64,000 bases of DNA. Origin: Actinomadura parmotrematis. Its GTDB lineage: Bacteria; Actinomycetota; Actinomycetes; Streptosporangiales; Streptosporangiaceae. Under the pieces are notes generated by a model that was not told where the DNA came from, made no database searches, and worked only from the letters and a program-made list of their open reading frames with translations. A program made the position numbers and the translations under genes. Shown piece after piece: positions 32,944 to 41,513 of the stretch; positions within the stretch are counted from its first letter, which is position 1; each line of letters opens with the position of its first letter. The stretch lies in the NCBI RefSeq assembly GCF_019458805.1, contig NZ_JAIBOA010000010.1, positions 124,001 through 188,000 of the forward strand, read 5' to 3'.

Positions 32944-33358
32944 GGCGCTGGAGCGCGAGCTCGGCGTCTTCCTCCGCCGCGCCCGCGCCGCCTCCGACCG
33001 GCTGAGCCGCGCCGTCCACCCCGAGCTGGACTCCGCCGCCTACGGCCTGCTCGCCTACCTGCGCGAGCACGGCCCCGCGCGGCCGAGCGACCTCGCCGGG
33101 TACGTCGGCGTCGGCAAGGCCACCATCACCCGCCAGATGAACGTGCTGGAGGGCCTCGGGCTCGTCGAGCGGCACGCCGACCCCGCCGACGGCCGCGCCC
33201 GCCGCCTCGCCCTCACCGAGGAGGGGCGGAGCCGGCTGAACGCCGTCAGCACCGCGCGCCGCGAGCACTTCCACGCCCGCCTGGAGAGCTGGCCCGAGGA
33301 GGACGTGCGGACGCTCGCGACGCTGCTCGCCCGCCTCAACGGGCTCGGCTCGGACTGA
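32909..33358 (+). CDS. MarR-family transcriptional regulator
   Basis: The protein has 149 aa. Its winged helix has ARPSDLAGYVGVGKATITRQMNVLEGLGLV (recognition helix around residues 68-83) and the wing DPADGRARRLALTEEGR with the conserved Asp-Arg. The flanking helices form a dimerisation domain. The start lies 35 nt inside the end of the exporter gene (different frame), so translation is coupled. It likely represses the exporter through the GGTTGCC dyad upstream and releases it on ligand binding. No ligand is suggested by the sequence. Confidence 0.92.
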   Translation: MARTSGGRTAHEALERELGVFLRRARAASDRLSRAVHPELDSAAYGLLAYLREHGPARPSDLAGYVGVGKATITRQMNVLEGLGLVERHADPADGRARRLALTEEGRSRLNAVSTARREHFHARLESWPEEDVRTLATLLARLNGLGSD

Positions 33359-33364
33359 ACCGGC

Positions 33365-33583
33365 TCAGGAGCAGCAGCCGCCGCCGCAGCAGCCGCCCCC
33401 GCCGCCCGCGGGCGGGGCCGGGGCGCCGCCGCGCGCCGTCCCGGTCACCGCGACGGTCGACAGCAGCTTGACGGTGTCGTCGTGGCCCTGCGGGCAGGGC
33501 GCCGGCGCGCTCGACTCGCTCATCGGGCGCGACAGTTCGAAGGTGGACCCGCAGGCGCGGCAGCGGTAGTCGTATCGAGGCAC
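33365..33583 (-). CDS. FmdB-family zinc-ribbon protein
   Basis: The protein has 72 aa. It begins MPRYDYRCRACGSTFELSRP with the first CxxC knuckle, and CPQGHDDTVKLLSTVAVTG follows, where the second knuckle is reduced to one Cys plus His. The tail is Gly-rich with two Cys pairs (GGGCCGGGCCS), common in actinobacterial FmdB proteins. The cellular role is unknown; proposed roles are regulatory or metal handling. The gene converges with the MarR gene 6 nt away. Confidence 0.85.
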   Translation of the reverse strand: MPRYDYRCRACGSTFELSRPMSESSAPAPCPQGHDDTVKLLSTVAVTGTARGGAPAPPAGGGGGCCGGGCCS

Positions 33584-33622
33584 CCGCCCAGGATAACCGC
33601 GCCCGGCCCGGCGCGGCCGCGC

Positions 33623-34135
33623 TCAGGCGGCCGGTTCGCGGACGTAGGGCGCCCACTGCGGGTCGCCGTCGTTGACGATGCCGATCAGCCGCCAGTGCGC
33701 GCCGCGCGGCACGCCCGGCGGGACCGGCAGCGTCCAGCCGAGCTCCTCCAGCAGGCGGTCGGCCTTGCTGTGGTTGCAGGAGGTGCAGGACGCCACGCAG
33801 TTCTCCCAGACGTGCTTGCCGCCCTTGCTGCGCGGGTGCACGTGGTCGATCGTCTCGGCGCGGCGCCCGCAGTACACGCACCGGAAGTTGTCGCGCCGCA
33901 TCAGCGCCGCGCGGGTGAGGGGGACGCGCGTGCGGTAGGGGATCCGCACGTAGCGGCGCAGCCGGATCACCGACGGCACCTCGATGGTCATCGCCGCCGA
34001 GTGCAGCCGGGCACCGGCGGCGTCGGGATGGACGACCTCGGCCTTCTCCCGGAGCACGAGGCAGACCGCCCGCCGCAGGGAAAGCGTGGTGAGGGGTTCG
34101 TACGTCGCGTTCAGGAGGAGGACCTGCCGTCCCAT
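33623..34135 (-). CDS. HNH endonuclease-family protein
   Basis: The protein has 170 aa. N-terminal part: VLLLNATYEPLTTLSLRRAV and RIPYRTRVPLTRAALMRRD. The HNH core is FRCVYCGRRAETIDHVHPRSKGG with SCTSCNHSKADRLLEELGW: two CxxC zinc knuckles around the DHVHP metal/catalytic site. The layout matches the widespread stand-alone actinobacterial HNH protein (McrA-related), probably a metal-dependent nuclease for a housekeeping function. No restriction or phage gene is adjacent. The proteins in this family are highly conserved, which speaks against a mobile nature. Confidence 0.9.
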   Translation of the reverse strand: MGRQVLLLNATYEPLTTLSLRRAVCLVLREKAEVVHPDAAGARLHSAAMTIEVPSVIRLRRYVRIPYRTRVPLTRAALMRRDNFRCVYCGRRAETIDHVHPRSKGGKHVWENCVASCTSCNHSKADRLLEELGWTLPVPPGVPRGAHWRLIGIVNDGDPQWAPYVREPAA

Positions 34136-34417
34136 CAGACGCCCTCCAGCGGGCGCGCGCCCGCGCTCACGGCCCCGGCGGACGCGTCGCGCGTCTCCAG
34201 CCGAGGCCCGAGTATCGTCTCCGGCACCTGCGCACCCGCCATGAGGACCTCCCCAGGGGCGAACCGACCCGAAATCAGTGTGGCGGGTGAGGGAGCCCGC
34301 CCGCTACCCCCATTCCTCCCCGCAACACGCCCGGATCGAACCCGCGCGCCCCCGGTCCCGCACGGTTCCGGCGGTCCCGGGGGCCGGTCCCGGCCGGGCC
34401 CGCGCCGCGCCGGGGCG

Positions 34418-34891
34418 TCAGGCCCCGGCGGCGCCCACCGGCTCGGCGCTCGCCGCGGAGACGCCCGGCGTCGCGGCGCCCGTCGCGGCGCCCGGCGCGC
34501 CGCCCTGCCGCCAGGTGACCCGCCCGCTGATCTGGACGGAGCCGCTGGTGCCCACCGGGATGTCGGCGACGAGCACGCCCCTCTTGCGCTGCCCGGCCTT
34601 CAGCGCCCCGTACTCGCAGCGGACCGCCGCCTCCAGCACCGTGCACTCCTTGCTCACCGACGCCACCTTCAGGTGCGGCGTCAGCCGGTGCGTCAGCACG
34701 ACCTTCTCCACCGGCCCGTCGCCCGCGCCGACCGTCCAGGTCCACACGACGTTGTCGCCCTCCTCCGACACCTCCGGCGCCGAGTAGGCGAAGTCCACCT
34801 TGCCGGCCGCGTGCGCCGCCGGCGCGACCGCCAGCGCGGCGCCGAACGCGCCGGCGAGCACGGCGGCGCGCGCCGTGATGATGCTCCTCAT
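34418..34891 (-). CDS. Secreted protein of unknown function
   Basis: The protein has 157 aa. The signal peptide MRSIITARAAVLAGAFGAAL...APAAHAAG has a predicted cleavage after AHA. The mature part is beta-rich (KVDFAYSAPEVSEEGDNVVW; VEKVVLTHRLTPHLKV; GVLVADIPVGTSGSVQISGRV) with two Cys that could form a disulfide. It looks like a small Ig/DUF11-type exported domain, and ends in an Ala/Gly-rich tail. ATG 34891 starts the signal peptide; a longer frame from 35059 has no such start. It is divergent from the prolyl oligopeptidase gene. Confidence 0.75.
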   Translation of the reverse strand: MRSIITARAAVLAGAFGAALAVAPAAHAAGKVDFAYSAPEVSEEGDNVVWTWTVGAGDGPVEKVVLTHRLTPHLKVASVSKECTVLEAAVRCEYGALKAGQRKRGVLVADIPVGTSGSVQISGRVTWRQGGAPGAATGAATPGVSAASAEPVGAAGA

Positions 34892-35045
34892 GTCCAACCC
34901 CCGTCTGGTACGACCCTGCTGGTCACCGCCACTTCTACCGAAGATCATCGCCGGGTTCACCTCGCCGCGCGTGCCGCCCGCGGGCCCGCGCCGATTGTCC
35001 GCATGTGCGAGCGGCCGGGCCGTGCGCGGCGCCGGGCCGCCTGCG

Positions 35046-35051
35046 TAGGGT
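35046..35051 (+). promoter_or_regulatory. -10 element for the prolyl oligopeptidase gene
   Basis: TAGGGT lies 6 nt upstream of ATG 35058 with no ribosome site between, consistent with a leaderless message. No clear -35 is seen. Confidence 0.4.
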
Positions 35052-35057
35052 GCCTGC

Positions 35058-37160
35058 ATGAGCCGACCGCACGACCCGCCGCTCCGCCGGCCCGCCTACC
35101 CGCCCGCGCCGCGCGAGGACCTCGTCGACGAGCTGCACGGGCGCCGCGTCCCCGACCCCTACCGCTGGCTGGAGGACCGCCGGTCGGCCGAGACCGAGCG
35201 GTGGCTCGCCGCCGAGGACGAGCTGTTCCGCAAGACCGTGGACGTCCTGCCCGGCCGCGACCGGCTGCGCGCCCGCCTCACCGAGCTGCTGTCGGCGGGC
35301 AGCGTCGGCGCCCCCGTCTGGCGCGGCGACCGGCACTTCTTCACCCGCCGCACCGCCGACCAGGAGCACGCCGTGCTCTACACCGTCGACCCCGGCGGCG
35401 CCGAGCGCGCCCTCGTCGACCCGATCGCGCTCGACCCGGCCGGCACCACCGTCCTCGACGGCTGGCAGCCCGACAGGGAGGGCCGGCGGCTCGCCTACCA
35501 GGTCTCGCACGGCGGCGACGAGGAGTCGCTGCTGTACGTCCTGGACGTGGCCACCGGCGAGCGCGTCGAGGGCCCGATCGACCGCGCCCGCTACTCCTCC
35601 ATCGCCTGGCTGCCCGGCGGCGAGGCGTACTACTACACGCGGCGGCTCGCGCCCGCCGACGTCCCCGCCGGCGAGGAGCAGTACCACCGGCGCGTCTACC
35701 TGCACCGCGTCGGCACCGACCCCGAGACCGACGACGCGCTGGTGTTCGGCGACGGCCTGGACAAGACCAACTACTACGGCGTCGCGCTCAGCCGCGACGG
35801 CCGCTGGCTCACCGTGTCGGCGTCGCAGGGCACCGCGCCCCGCAACGACCTCTGGCTCGCCGACCTCGCCGCGTCCGCGCCCGAGGAGCCCGCCCTGCGC
35901 GCCGTGCAGACCGGCGTGGACGCCGAGACGTGGCTGTCGGTCGGCCGCGACGGCCGCGCCTACGTCTTCACCGACCGCGACGCGCCGCGCTCGCGGCTCT
36001 GCGTCGCCGACCCCGAGCGGCCGGAGGAGTGGACCGACCTGATCCCGCAGGACCCCGAGGCGGTGCTCACCGACTTCGCGGTCCTCGACGGCCTGGACCG
36101 GCCCGTCCTGCTGGCCGGCTGGACCCGGCACGCCATCAGCGAGATCACCGTGCACGACCTCGCCACCGGCGAGCGGATCGGCACGGTCCCCGCGCCCGGC
36201 CTCGGCTCCATCGGCGGCATCGTCGAGCGCCCGGAGGGCGGCCACGAGGCGTGGTTCGGCTACACCGACAACACCACGCCGTCGTCGGTGCTGCACTACG
36301 ACGCGCGCACCGGCGAGACGACGACGTGGGCCGCCGCGCCCGGCGCCGTCCGCCTCCCCGAGATCGAGTCCCGGCAGATCGTGTACCCCTCCGCCGACGG
36401 CACCGAGGTGCGGATGCTCGTCATGTCGCGCCCGGACCGGACGGGCCCGCGCCCGGCGATCCTGTACGGCTACGGCGGCTTCAACGTGCCGCTCACCCCG
36501 TCCTACTCGGCGAGCGTCCTCGCCTGGGTGGAGGCGGGCGGGGTGTACGCGGTCGCGAACCTGCGCGGCGGCTCCGAGGAGGGCGAGGAGTGGCACCGCG
36601 CGGGGATGCGCGAGCGCAAGCAGAACGTGTTCGACGACCTGCACGCCGCCGCCGAGACGCTCGTCGCGCAGGGCTGGACGACGGCCGACCGGCTCGCGAT
36701 CTCCGGCGGGTCCAACGGCGGTCTGCTGGTCGGCGCCGCCCTCACCCAGCGGCCCGACCTGTACCGGGCCGTCGTCTGCTCGGCGCCGCTGCTGGACATG
36801 GCCCGCTACGAGCTGTTCGGGCTCGGGCAGACCTGGAACGACGAGTACGGCAGCGCCGCCGACCCCGAGGAGCTCGGCTGGCTGCTGTCCTACTCCCCCT
36901 ACCACCACGTCCGCGAGGGCGTCGCCTACCCGGCCGTGCTGTTCACGGTCTTCGACAGCGACACCCGGGTGGACCCGCTGCACGCCCGCAAGATGTGCGC
37001 GGCGCTCCAGCACGCGTCCGCCTCGGACCTGCCGGTGCTGCTCCGCAACGAGGCGCACGTGGGCCACGCGGGCCGCTCGGTCAGCCGCTCGGTCGACCTC
37101 ATGACCGACACCCTGTCCTTCACCGCCGCCCAGACCGGACTGGACCTGGACGGCCGATGA
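35058..37160 (+). CDS. Prolyl oligopeptidase-family serine peptidase (S9A)
   Basis: The protein has 700 aa. The N-terminal cap entry has VPDPYRWLEDRRSAETERWL; a seven-blade propeller covers about 75-420. The alpha/beta hydrolase part has ILYGYGGFNVPLTPSYS, NLRGGSEEGEEWHRAGM, nucleophile Ser in ISGGSNGGLLVGAAL (about residue 553), Asp in FDSDTRVDPLHARKM and His in NEAHVGHAGRS. It cleaves short peptides after Pro or basic residues; the oligopeptidase A/B specificity cannot be fixed. There is no signal peptide, so it is cytosolic. A -10-like TAGGGT 6 nt before ATG suggests leaderless translation. Confidence 0.93.
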   Translation: MSRPHDPPLRRPAYPPAPREDLVDELHGRRVPDPYRWLEDRRSAETERWLAAEDELFRKTVDVLPGRDRLRARLTELLSAGSVGAPVWRGDRHFFTRRTADQEHAVLYTVDPGGAERALVDPIALDPAGTTVLDGWQPDREGRRLAYQVSHGGDEESLLYVLDVATGERVEGPIDRARYSSIAWLPGGEAYYYTRRLAPADVPAGEEQYHRRVYLHRVGTDPETDDALVFGDGLDKTNYYGVALSRDGRWLTVSASQGTAPRNDLWLADLAASAPEEPALRAVQTGVDAETWLSVGRDGRAYVFTDRDAPRSRLCVADPERPEEWTDLIPQDPEAVLTDFAVLDGLDRPVLLAGWTRHAISEITVHDLATGERIGTVPAPGLGSIGGIVERPEGGHEAWFGYTDNTTPSSVLHYDARTGETTTWAAAPGAVRLPEIESRQIVYPSADGTEVRMLVMSRPDRTGPRPAILYGYGGFNVPLTPSYSASVLAWVEAGGVYAVANLRGGSEEGEEWHRAGMRERKQNVFDDLHAAAETLVAQGWTTADRLAISGGSNGGLLVGAALTQRPDLYRAVVCSAPLLDMARYELFGLGQTWNDEYGSAADPEELGWLLSYSPYHHVREGVAYPAVLFTVFDSDTRVDPLHARKMCAALQHASASDLPVLLRNEAHVGHAGRSVSRSVDLMTDTLSFTAAQTGLDLDGR

Positions 37161-37170
37161 GTTCCGCCCC

Positions 37171-37204
37171 CTCCGCCGGTCACTCCTTCCGACGACCGGC
37201 GGAG
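37171..37204 (+). promoter_or_regulatory. Hairpin masking the ribosome site of the beta-lactamase-like gene
   Basis: CTCCGCCGGTC pairs perfectly with GACCGGCGGAG across a 12-nt loop. The 3' arm contains part of the GGAGGAG ribosome site for ATG 37213. It may be the end of the peptidase transcript, a translational switch, or both. Confidence 0.5.
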
Positions 37205-37212
37205 GAGACGGC

Positions 37213-38316
37213 ATGAGCGAACTGCGGGACATTCTGGACATCGACGGTGCGGTGGCCCTCGTGGCCGCCGGCGACGGCGTCGAGGTCGCGACACGGGGGG
37301 CCGACCGCGACACGGTGTTCCGCATCGCGTCGGTGACCAAGCCGATCGTCAGCGCGGCGGCGCTGACGCTGGTCGGCGACGGCACGCTCGGCCTGGACGA
37401 GCCCGTCACCGGGTGGCTGCCCGAGCTGGACGGCCTGCGGGTGGTGCGCACGCCGGACGCGCCGCTGGACGACACCGTCCCGGCGGCGCGCCCGATGACC
37501 GTCCGGGACGTGCTGGCGTCCCGGTGCGGCTACGGGCTGCCGGGCGACTTCGGGCTGCCCGCCGCGCAGGCCCTGTTCGACGGGCTGCAGCGGCACGTCC
37601 ACGACCCGCAGGACGCGCCGCCGCCGGACGCGTGGCTGCGCCGGCTCGCGCAGCTGCCGATGGCGGCGCAGCCCGGCGAGGCGTGGCTGTACAACACCGC
37701 CTACGACGTCCTCGGCGTGCTCCTCGCGCGCGCCGCCGGGCGCCCGCTGCCGGAGGTGCTGGCCGAGCGGATCTTCGAGCCGCTCGGCATGGCCGGCACC
37801 GGCTTCGTCCTCCCGCCCGGCCGCGCGCTGCCGCTGCTCCGGCACGACGGCGCGGGCGGGCTCGCCGTCGCCGACCCGCCGGACGGGTCGTGGGCGGAGC
37901 CGGCCGCGTTCCCGGCGGGCAGCGCCGGGCTCGTCTCCACCGCCGACGACCTGCTGGCGTTCGGGCGCATGCTGCTCGGCGCCGGCCCGCGCGTCCTGCC
38001 GCCGGAGGCGGTCGCGCTGATGACCGCCGACCACACCACCGCCGCCGACCGCGCGGCGGGCCGGATCTTCCTCCAGGGGCAGGGCTGGGGGTTCGGCGGC
38101 TCGGTGGACGTCGCCGCCGTCGACCCGTGGAACGTCCCGGGTCGCTACGGCTGGGTCGGCGGCACCGGCACCGCGTTCCACGTGGTCCCGGCCACCGGCC
38201 TGGTGTCGGTGCTGCTCACCCAGGTGCAGCTGGCGGGCCCGTCCCCCACCCCGCTCATGCGCGCGTTCTGGACGCGCGCCGCGGGGGCCGCCCCCGGCCC
38301 CCGCATTGACATGTGA
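37213..38316 (+). CDS. Class C beta-lactamase/serine hydrolase family protein
   Basis: The protein has 367 aa. The serine nucleophile motif is SVTK (Ser40, Lys43) in FRIASVTKPIVSAA; the second motif is Y-x-N in WLYNTAYDVLG; and the third motif (HTG/KTG-like) is WVGGTGTAFHVV. There is no signal peptide, which suggests an intracellular esterase or peptidase (EstB/D-aminopeptidase-like) and not a secreted lactamase. The stop of the preceding peptidase gene is 52 nt away, with a hairpin that hides the ribosome site. Confidence 0.9.
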   Translation: MSELRDILDIDGAVALVAAGDGVEVATRGADRDTVFRIASVTKPIVSAAALTLVGDGTLGLDEPVTGWLPELDGLRVVRTPDAPLDDTVPAARPMTVRDVLASRCGYGLPGDFGLPAAQALFDGLQRHVHDPQDAPPPDAWLRRLAQLPMAAQPGEAWLYNTAYDVLGVLLARAAGRPLPEVLAERIFEPLGMAGTGFVLPPGRALPLLRHDGAGGLAVADPPDGSWAEPAAFPAGSAGLVSTADDLLAFGRMLLGAGPRVLPPEAVALMTADHTTAADRAAGRIFLQGQGWGFGGSVDVAAVDPWNVPGRYGWVGGTGTAFHVVPATGLVSVLLTQVQLAGPSPTPLMRAFWTRAAGAAPGPRIDM

Positions 38317-38328
38317 TCGAATAAGGGG

Positions 38329-39108
38329 GTGCATCCGGCCCTGCTCGCGCGGATCTCGGCGCTGCTCGCCGACCCGCCCGCCGCCCCCGACCCGTCCGCG
38401 CCGTTCCTGGACCTGCTCGGCCCGGACACCGCGCCGCCGCCGACGCTCGCGCAGGTCGCGATGCAGTCCACGCTGCTGCCGCAGGTCTACGAGCGGCTGT
38501 GGCGGCCGCTCGCGTTCAACCTCGCCAAGGGCTGGCCGGCGGGCCCGAACACCGCCGCCGAGCACGCGCTCGCCCGCGCCTGGCTCGGCCTCGGCCGGCC
38601 CGGCGACGTCCGCAAGCCGGCCGCGACGGTGCTCGACGTGGCCTGCGGGCCCGGCAACGTCACCCGCGCCCTCGCCGCGGGCGTCGCCGAGAACGGCCTG
38701 GTCGTCGGGCTGGACGCGGCCGCCGGGATGCTGGAGCGCGCCGCCGCCGACACCCCCGGCGACGGCGTCGGCTACGTCCGCGGCGACGCCGCCGGCCTGC
38801 CGTTCGCCGACGCGTCCTTCGACGCGGTGAGCTGCTGCGGCGCGCTCTACCTGTTCGACGACCCGTGGCCGGCGGTCGACTCCATGGTGCGGGTGCTGCG
38901 CCCCGGCGGCCGGCTGCTGATCCTCACCTCGCGCCGCCCGTCGCTGCCGCTCTCGCGCGCCGGCGGCCGGCTGGTCGGCGCCCTCACCGGCGTCCGCCTC
39001 TTCGGCGACGACGAGATGCACGACGCCCTGGCCGACCGCGGCCTCACCGGCATCAAGCACCGCCGGTACCCGTTCCTCCAGGTCCTCGCCGCGCGCCGCC
39101 CGGACTGA
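38329..39108 (+). CDS. Class I SAM-dependent methyltransferase
   Basis: The protein has 259 aa, from GTG 38329. The Rossmann methyltransferase motifs are VLDVACGPGNVTRALA (I), LVVGLDAAAGMLERA (II), GDAAGLPFADASFDAVSCCG (III/IV) and VLRPGGRLLILT (post-IV). An N-terminal helical region of about 95 residues could contact the substrate. It is of the ubiquinone/menaquinone-methylase-like (UbiE) fold, with no specific substrate evident. It follows the serine hydrolase by 12 nt, so the genes probably form one unit that ends in the strong terminator after the stop. Confidence 0.88.
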   Translation: MHPALLARISALLADPPAAPDPSAPFLDLLGPDTAPPPTLAQVAMQSTLLPQVYERLWRPLAFNLAKGWPAGPNTAAEHALARAWLGLGRPGDVRKPAATVLDVACGPGNVTRALAAGVAENGLVVGLDAAAGMLERAAADTPGDGVGYVRGDAAGLPFADASFDAVSCCGALYLFDDPWPAVDSMVRVLRPGGRLLILTSRRPSLPLSRAGGRLVGALTGVRLFGDDEMHDALADRGLTGIKHRRYPFLQVLAARRPD

Positions 39109-39122
39109 CCGGCCCGACCCGA

Positions 39123-39164
39123 CCGGTCCGCGCGCGAGCCCCCCACGGCTCGCGCGCGGACCGG
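39123..39164. terminator. Strong bidirectional hairpin terminator
   Basis: The stem is a perfect 18 bp (CCGGTCCGCGCGCGAGCC and complement) with a 6-nt CCCCAC loop. It lies between the convergent methyltransferase and GNAT genes. Confidence 0.85.
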
Positions 39165-39172
39165 AACCCCGC

Positions 39173-39847
39173 TCAGTACAGGCGTTTCTCCAGGTAGACG
39201 TTGACGATGCCGCCGATGGTCTCCCGGCGGGTCCGCGTCCAGCCGAACCGGCGGTACAGGGCGAGCGCCGCCCGCTGCCGCTCGGTCGTGTCGGCCCGCA
39301 GCAGCCGGTAGCCGATCTCGGCGGCGCGCCGTTCCAGCGCCTCGACGAGGACGGCCCCGTAGCCGCGGCCCTGGAGGTCGGGGCGGACCCGCAGCCGGAC
39401 CATCTCGGCGACGTCGGGACCGGAGTCGTCGAGGACCGAGCCGGGCAGGCCCGTCACCGCCCGGCCGCCGGCCGCGCGGGCCGAGCCGGCGGGCACGAGG
39501 TCGGCGCGGCGCAGCCCGCCCATCGCGACGATCTCGTCGCGGACCTCGCCGACGAGGAACTCGCCGCCGTTGCCGAGGTAGATCTCCTCCATCCGGAAGA
39601 AGTCGTGCTCGTAGTAGACGCCGTCGCCGGGCCGCAGCCCCACCTGGGCGAGGCCGGCGCGGTGCAGGTCGAGGACGGTCGGGTGGTCGGCGGCGCGGTA
39701 GCGGCGCAGCCGCAGGTCGCCGAAGGCCCAGGTGGGCGGTTCGGCGCGGAGCCGCACGAGCGCGGGCCGCTCCGGGTGCGCGGGGGGCAGCGGCAGCCCG
39801 CGCCGGGGCGTGTCCTCCGCGGACAGGTCGTGGTCGTGGGTGGTCAT
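39173..39847 (-). CDS. GNAT-family N-acetyltransferase
   Basis: The protein has 224 aa. The GNAT core is at the C-terminal two thirds: LRLRRYRAADHPTVLDLHR, YYEHDFFRMEEIYLGNGGEFLVGE, VAEMVRLRVRPDLQGRGYG (acetyl-CoA pyrophosphate loop Q-x-x-G-x-G/A as QGRGYG) and ALALYRRFGWTRTRRE. It has a 40-residue polar N-terminal extension. The acceptor substrate is unknown. It lies 7 nt after the XRE/TPR regulator gene in the same orientation and may be co-expressed with it. Confidence 0.88.
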   Translation of the reverse strand: MTTHDHDLSAEDTPRRGLPLPPAHPERPALVRLRAEPPTWAFGDLRLRRYRAADHPTVLDLHRAGLAQVGLRPGDGVYYEHDFFRMEEIYLGNGGEFLVGEVRDEIVAMGGLRRADLVPAGSARAAGGRAVTGLPGSVLDDSGPDVAEMVRLRVRPDLQGRGYGAVLVEALERRAAEIGYRLLRADTTERQRAALALYRRFGWTRTRRETIGGIVNVYLEKRLY

Positions 39848-39854
39848 CGCCGGG

Positions 39855-41513
39855 TCAGACCTCGTCGCTCCGGCCGACCTGGCGCGGCGGCGCGGGCGCC
39901 GTCGGGCTCTTCACCCAGGGCCCCGCCATCGCCTCGTAAAAGGTGCGGAGCGCCGGGCTGTCGCCGTGCTTGGCGCGCACCGCCGCGCCGATCTGCAGGG
40001 CGCGGTGCACCAGGATGTCGGAGCGGTGCTCGGACGGCAGGTCGAGGATCGCCTCCTTCGCCCCGGCGAGCGCGGCGTCCGGTTCGCCCCCGTGCAACCG
40101 GCAGGACGCCCGGTCGAGCTTGACCAGGGTGAGGTCGACGCGGTCGGTCGGGTCGTAGAGGGTGAGCGCCCGGCTGAGGGTCTCGTCGCCCGCGCGGTGG
40201 TCGCCCAGGTTGGTGAAGGTGTCGCCCTCGTAGAAGGTCATCTGCCGGTCGGTGAAGCCGAAGACCAGGTCGCCGGTCTCGTCGCGGGACAGCTGGTCGA
40301 ACACCGAGCGCCCGCGCACGAGGGCGCGGCGGGCGCCGGGGGCGGCGTCGCCGCGGCCGCGCAGGGCGAGCATGCCGAGGGCGCGCGCCTCGACGGCGGG
40401 CGCCATCGCGGCGGCCACGCTCGGGTCGCGGCCGGCGAGGTCCTGCGCCTTGCGGGCCAGGTGCAGCGCCTCGCGGGGGTCGCCGTAGTACATGGGGACG
40501 AGCGCCTCGCGGACGGTCACCCAGGCGCGCAGCTTGCGGTCGCCGGTCTCGTCGGCGGCCGACCGCGCGGTGCGGAAGAACGAGCGGGCCAGCCGGTGGT
40601 CGCCCAGGTTGATCATGATGAGGCCGGACAGCCCGGACAGCTGGGCGGCGATGCGGCAGAGCCGCTCCTGGAGGTCGACCGGCTGGCGCTTGTCCATCAT
40701 CCGGCGGACCTCGCTGAAGTCCAGCAGCACGTCGCACAGCATGCGCAGCGACGGGGTGGCCTGGTACAGCTGGCCGTAACCGAGCGTGGTCTCCTCCCAC
40801 TGGTCGAGCATGGTGGGCGACACGGTCGCGTTGACCAGCGTGTCGTCCATCTTGCGCCGCAGGTTGTCCACGGCACCCAGGAACTGGCCGTCGAGCGTCA
40901 CGCCCGCCCCCGCCAGCAACTGCAGAAGGGTTCTACGAAGCACGATGTCCTCCTCTCCTACGTCGATCGTCACGGGGTCCGGGGCGCGGTCGAACCCCCG
41001 TTTCTCGGTGATGGCGGCCCAGGCCGCCTCGTCCGGGCGCGGCAGCAGGACCGACCCCACCAGGGGGGCCTCGTTCGCCGGCGCGACCCGGTCGGGCGCG
41101 CGGCCCGGGACCTCGGCGGGGGCCGCACCGGGCGGGGACGCGTGCGCGCGTCCGCAGATGCAGGGGTTCTGGTACCCGAGCCTGTCGGGCTCCACCCGGT
41201 AGACGACGCAGAGGTAGTGCAGGTACTCCGGCCCCGGCCGCTTGTAGCCGCTCTCGTACGCCGACAGCAGCGTCTCCCCGATCTTGGGCCGGGGCTTGCC
41301 GTCGACCTCGAACAGGGCCTGGACCTGGGCGACGATGTCGGAGAGCGCGACGCCGTGGGACAGGCGGTGCGCCTTGACCGCGCTGGTGCCGAACAGCGGC
41401 CCGCACTGATCGTGGATCTCCTGGGCGATCTCGGCGGGACCGCGCCCCCGCGCCAGGCCGTGCGCGCGTATGCGGCGGGCGATGTCCGTCTCTTTACGGG
41501 GGGGATCCGACAT
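39855..41513 (-). CDS. XRE-type regulator with TPR-like C-terminal domain
   Basis: The protein has 552 aa, from ATG 41513. N-terminal helix-turn-helix segments at about 15-110 include LSAYESGYKRPGPEYLHYLCVVYRV, typical of XRE/Tpr-type actinobacterial regulators. A Pro/Ala linker with CICGRAHAS follows (about 117-160). The rest is helical repeats (LGDHRLARSFFRTARSAADE, EALHLARKAQDLAGRDP, TFTNLGDHRAGDETLSRAL), a TPR solenoid. Such proteins sense small peptides or ligands in Streptomyces-like bacteria. A 9-bp inverted repeat (41721-41754) sits in the divergent promoter region and may be its operator. It is divergent from a small conserved-looking gene at 41.9 kb. Confidence 0.85.
   Translation of the reverse strand: MSDPPRKETDIARRIRAHGLARGRGPAEIAQEIHDQCGPLFGTSAVKAHRLSHGVALSDIVAQVQALFEVDGKPRPKIGETLLSAYESGYKRPGPEYLHYLCVVYRVEPDRLGYQNPCICGRAHASPPGAAPAEVPGRAPDRVAPANEAPLVGSVLLPRPDEAAWAAITEKRGFDRAPDPVTIDVGEEDIVLRRTLLQLLAGAGVTLDGQFLGAVDNLRRKMDDTLVNATVSPTMLDQWEETTLGYGQLYQATPSLRMLCDVLLDFSEVRRMMDKRQPVDLQERLCRIAAQLSGLSGLIMINLGDHRLARSFFRTARSAADETGDRKLRAWVTVREALVPMYYGDPREALHLARKAQDLAGRDPSVAAAMAPAVEARALGMLALRGRGDAAPGARRALVRGRSVFDQLSRDETGDLVFGFTDRQMTFYEGDTFTNLGDHRAGDETLSRALTLYDPTDRVDLTLVKLDRASCRLHGGEPDAALAGAKEAILDLPSEHRSDILVHRALQIGAAVRAKHGDSPALRTFYEAMAGPWVKSPTAPAPPRQVGRSDEV

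Noticed and set aside
33623..34135. HNH protein as part of a restriction or mobile system
   Set aside because: Neighbours are FmdB and a secreted protein; no methylase, specificity or integrase gene is near, and the protein matches a common chromosomal family.
37213..38316. Antibiotic-resistance beta-lactamase
   Set aside because: It lacks a signal peptide and has only general class C/EstB motifs, so a resistance role is not supported.
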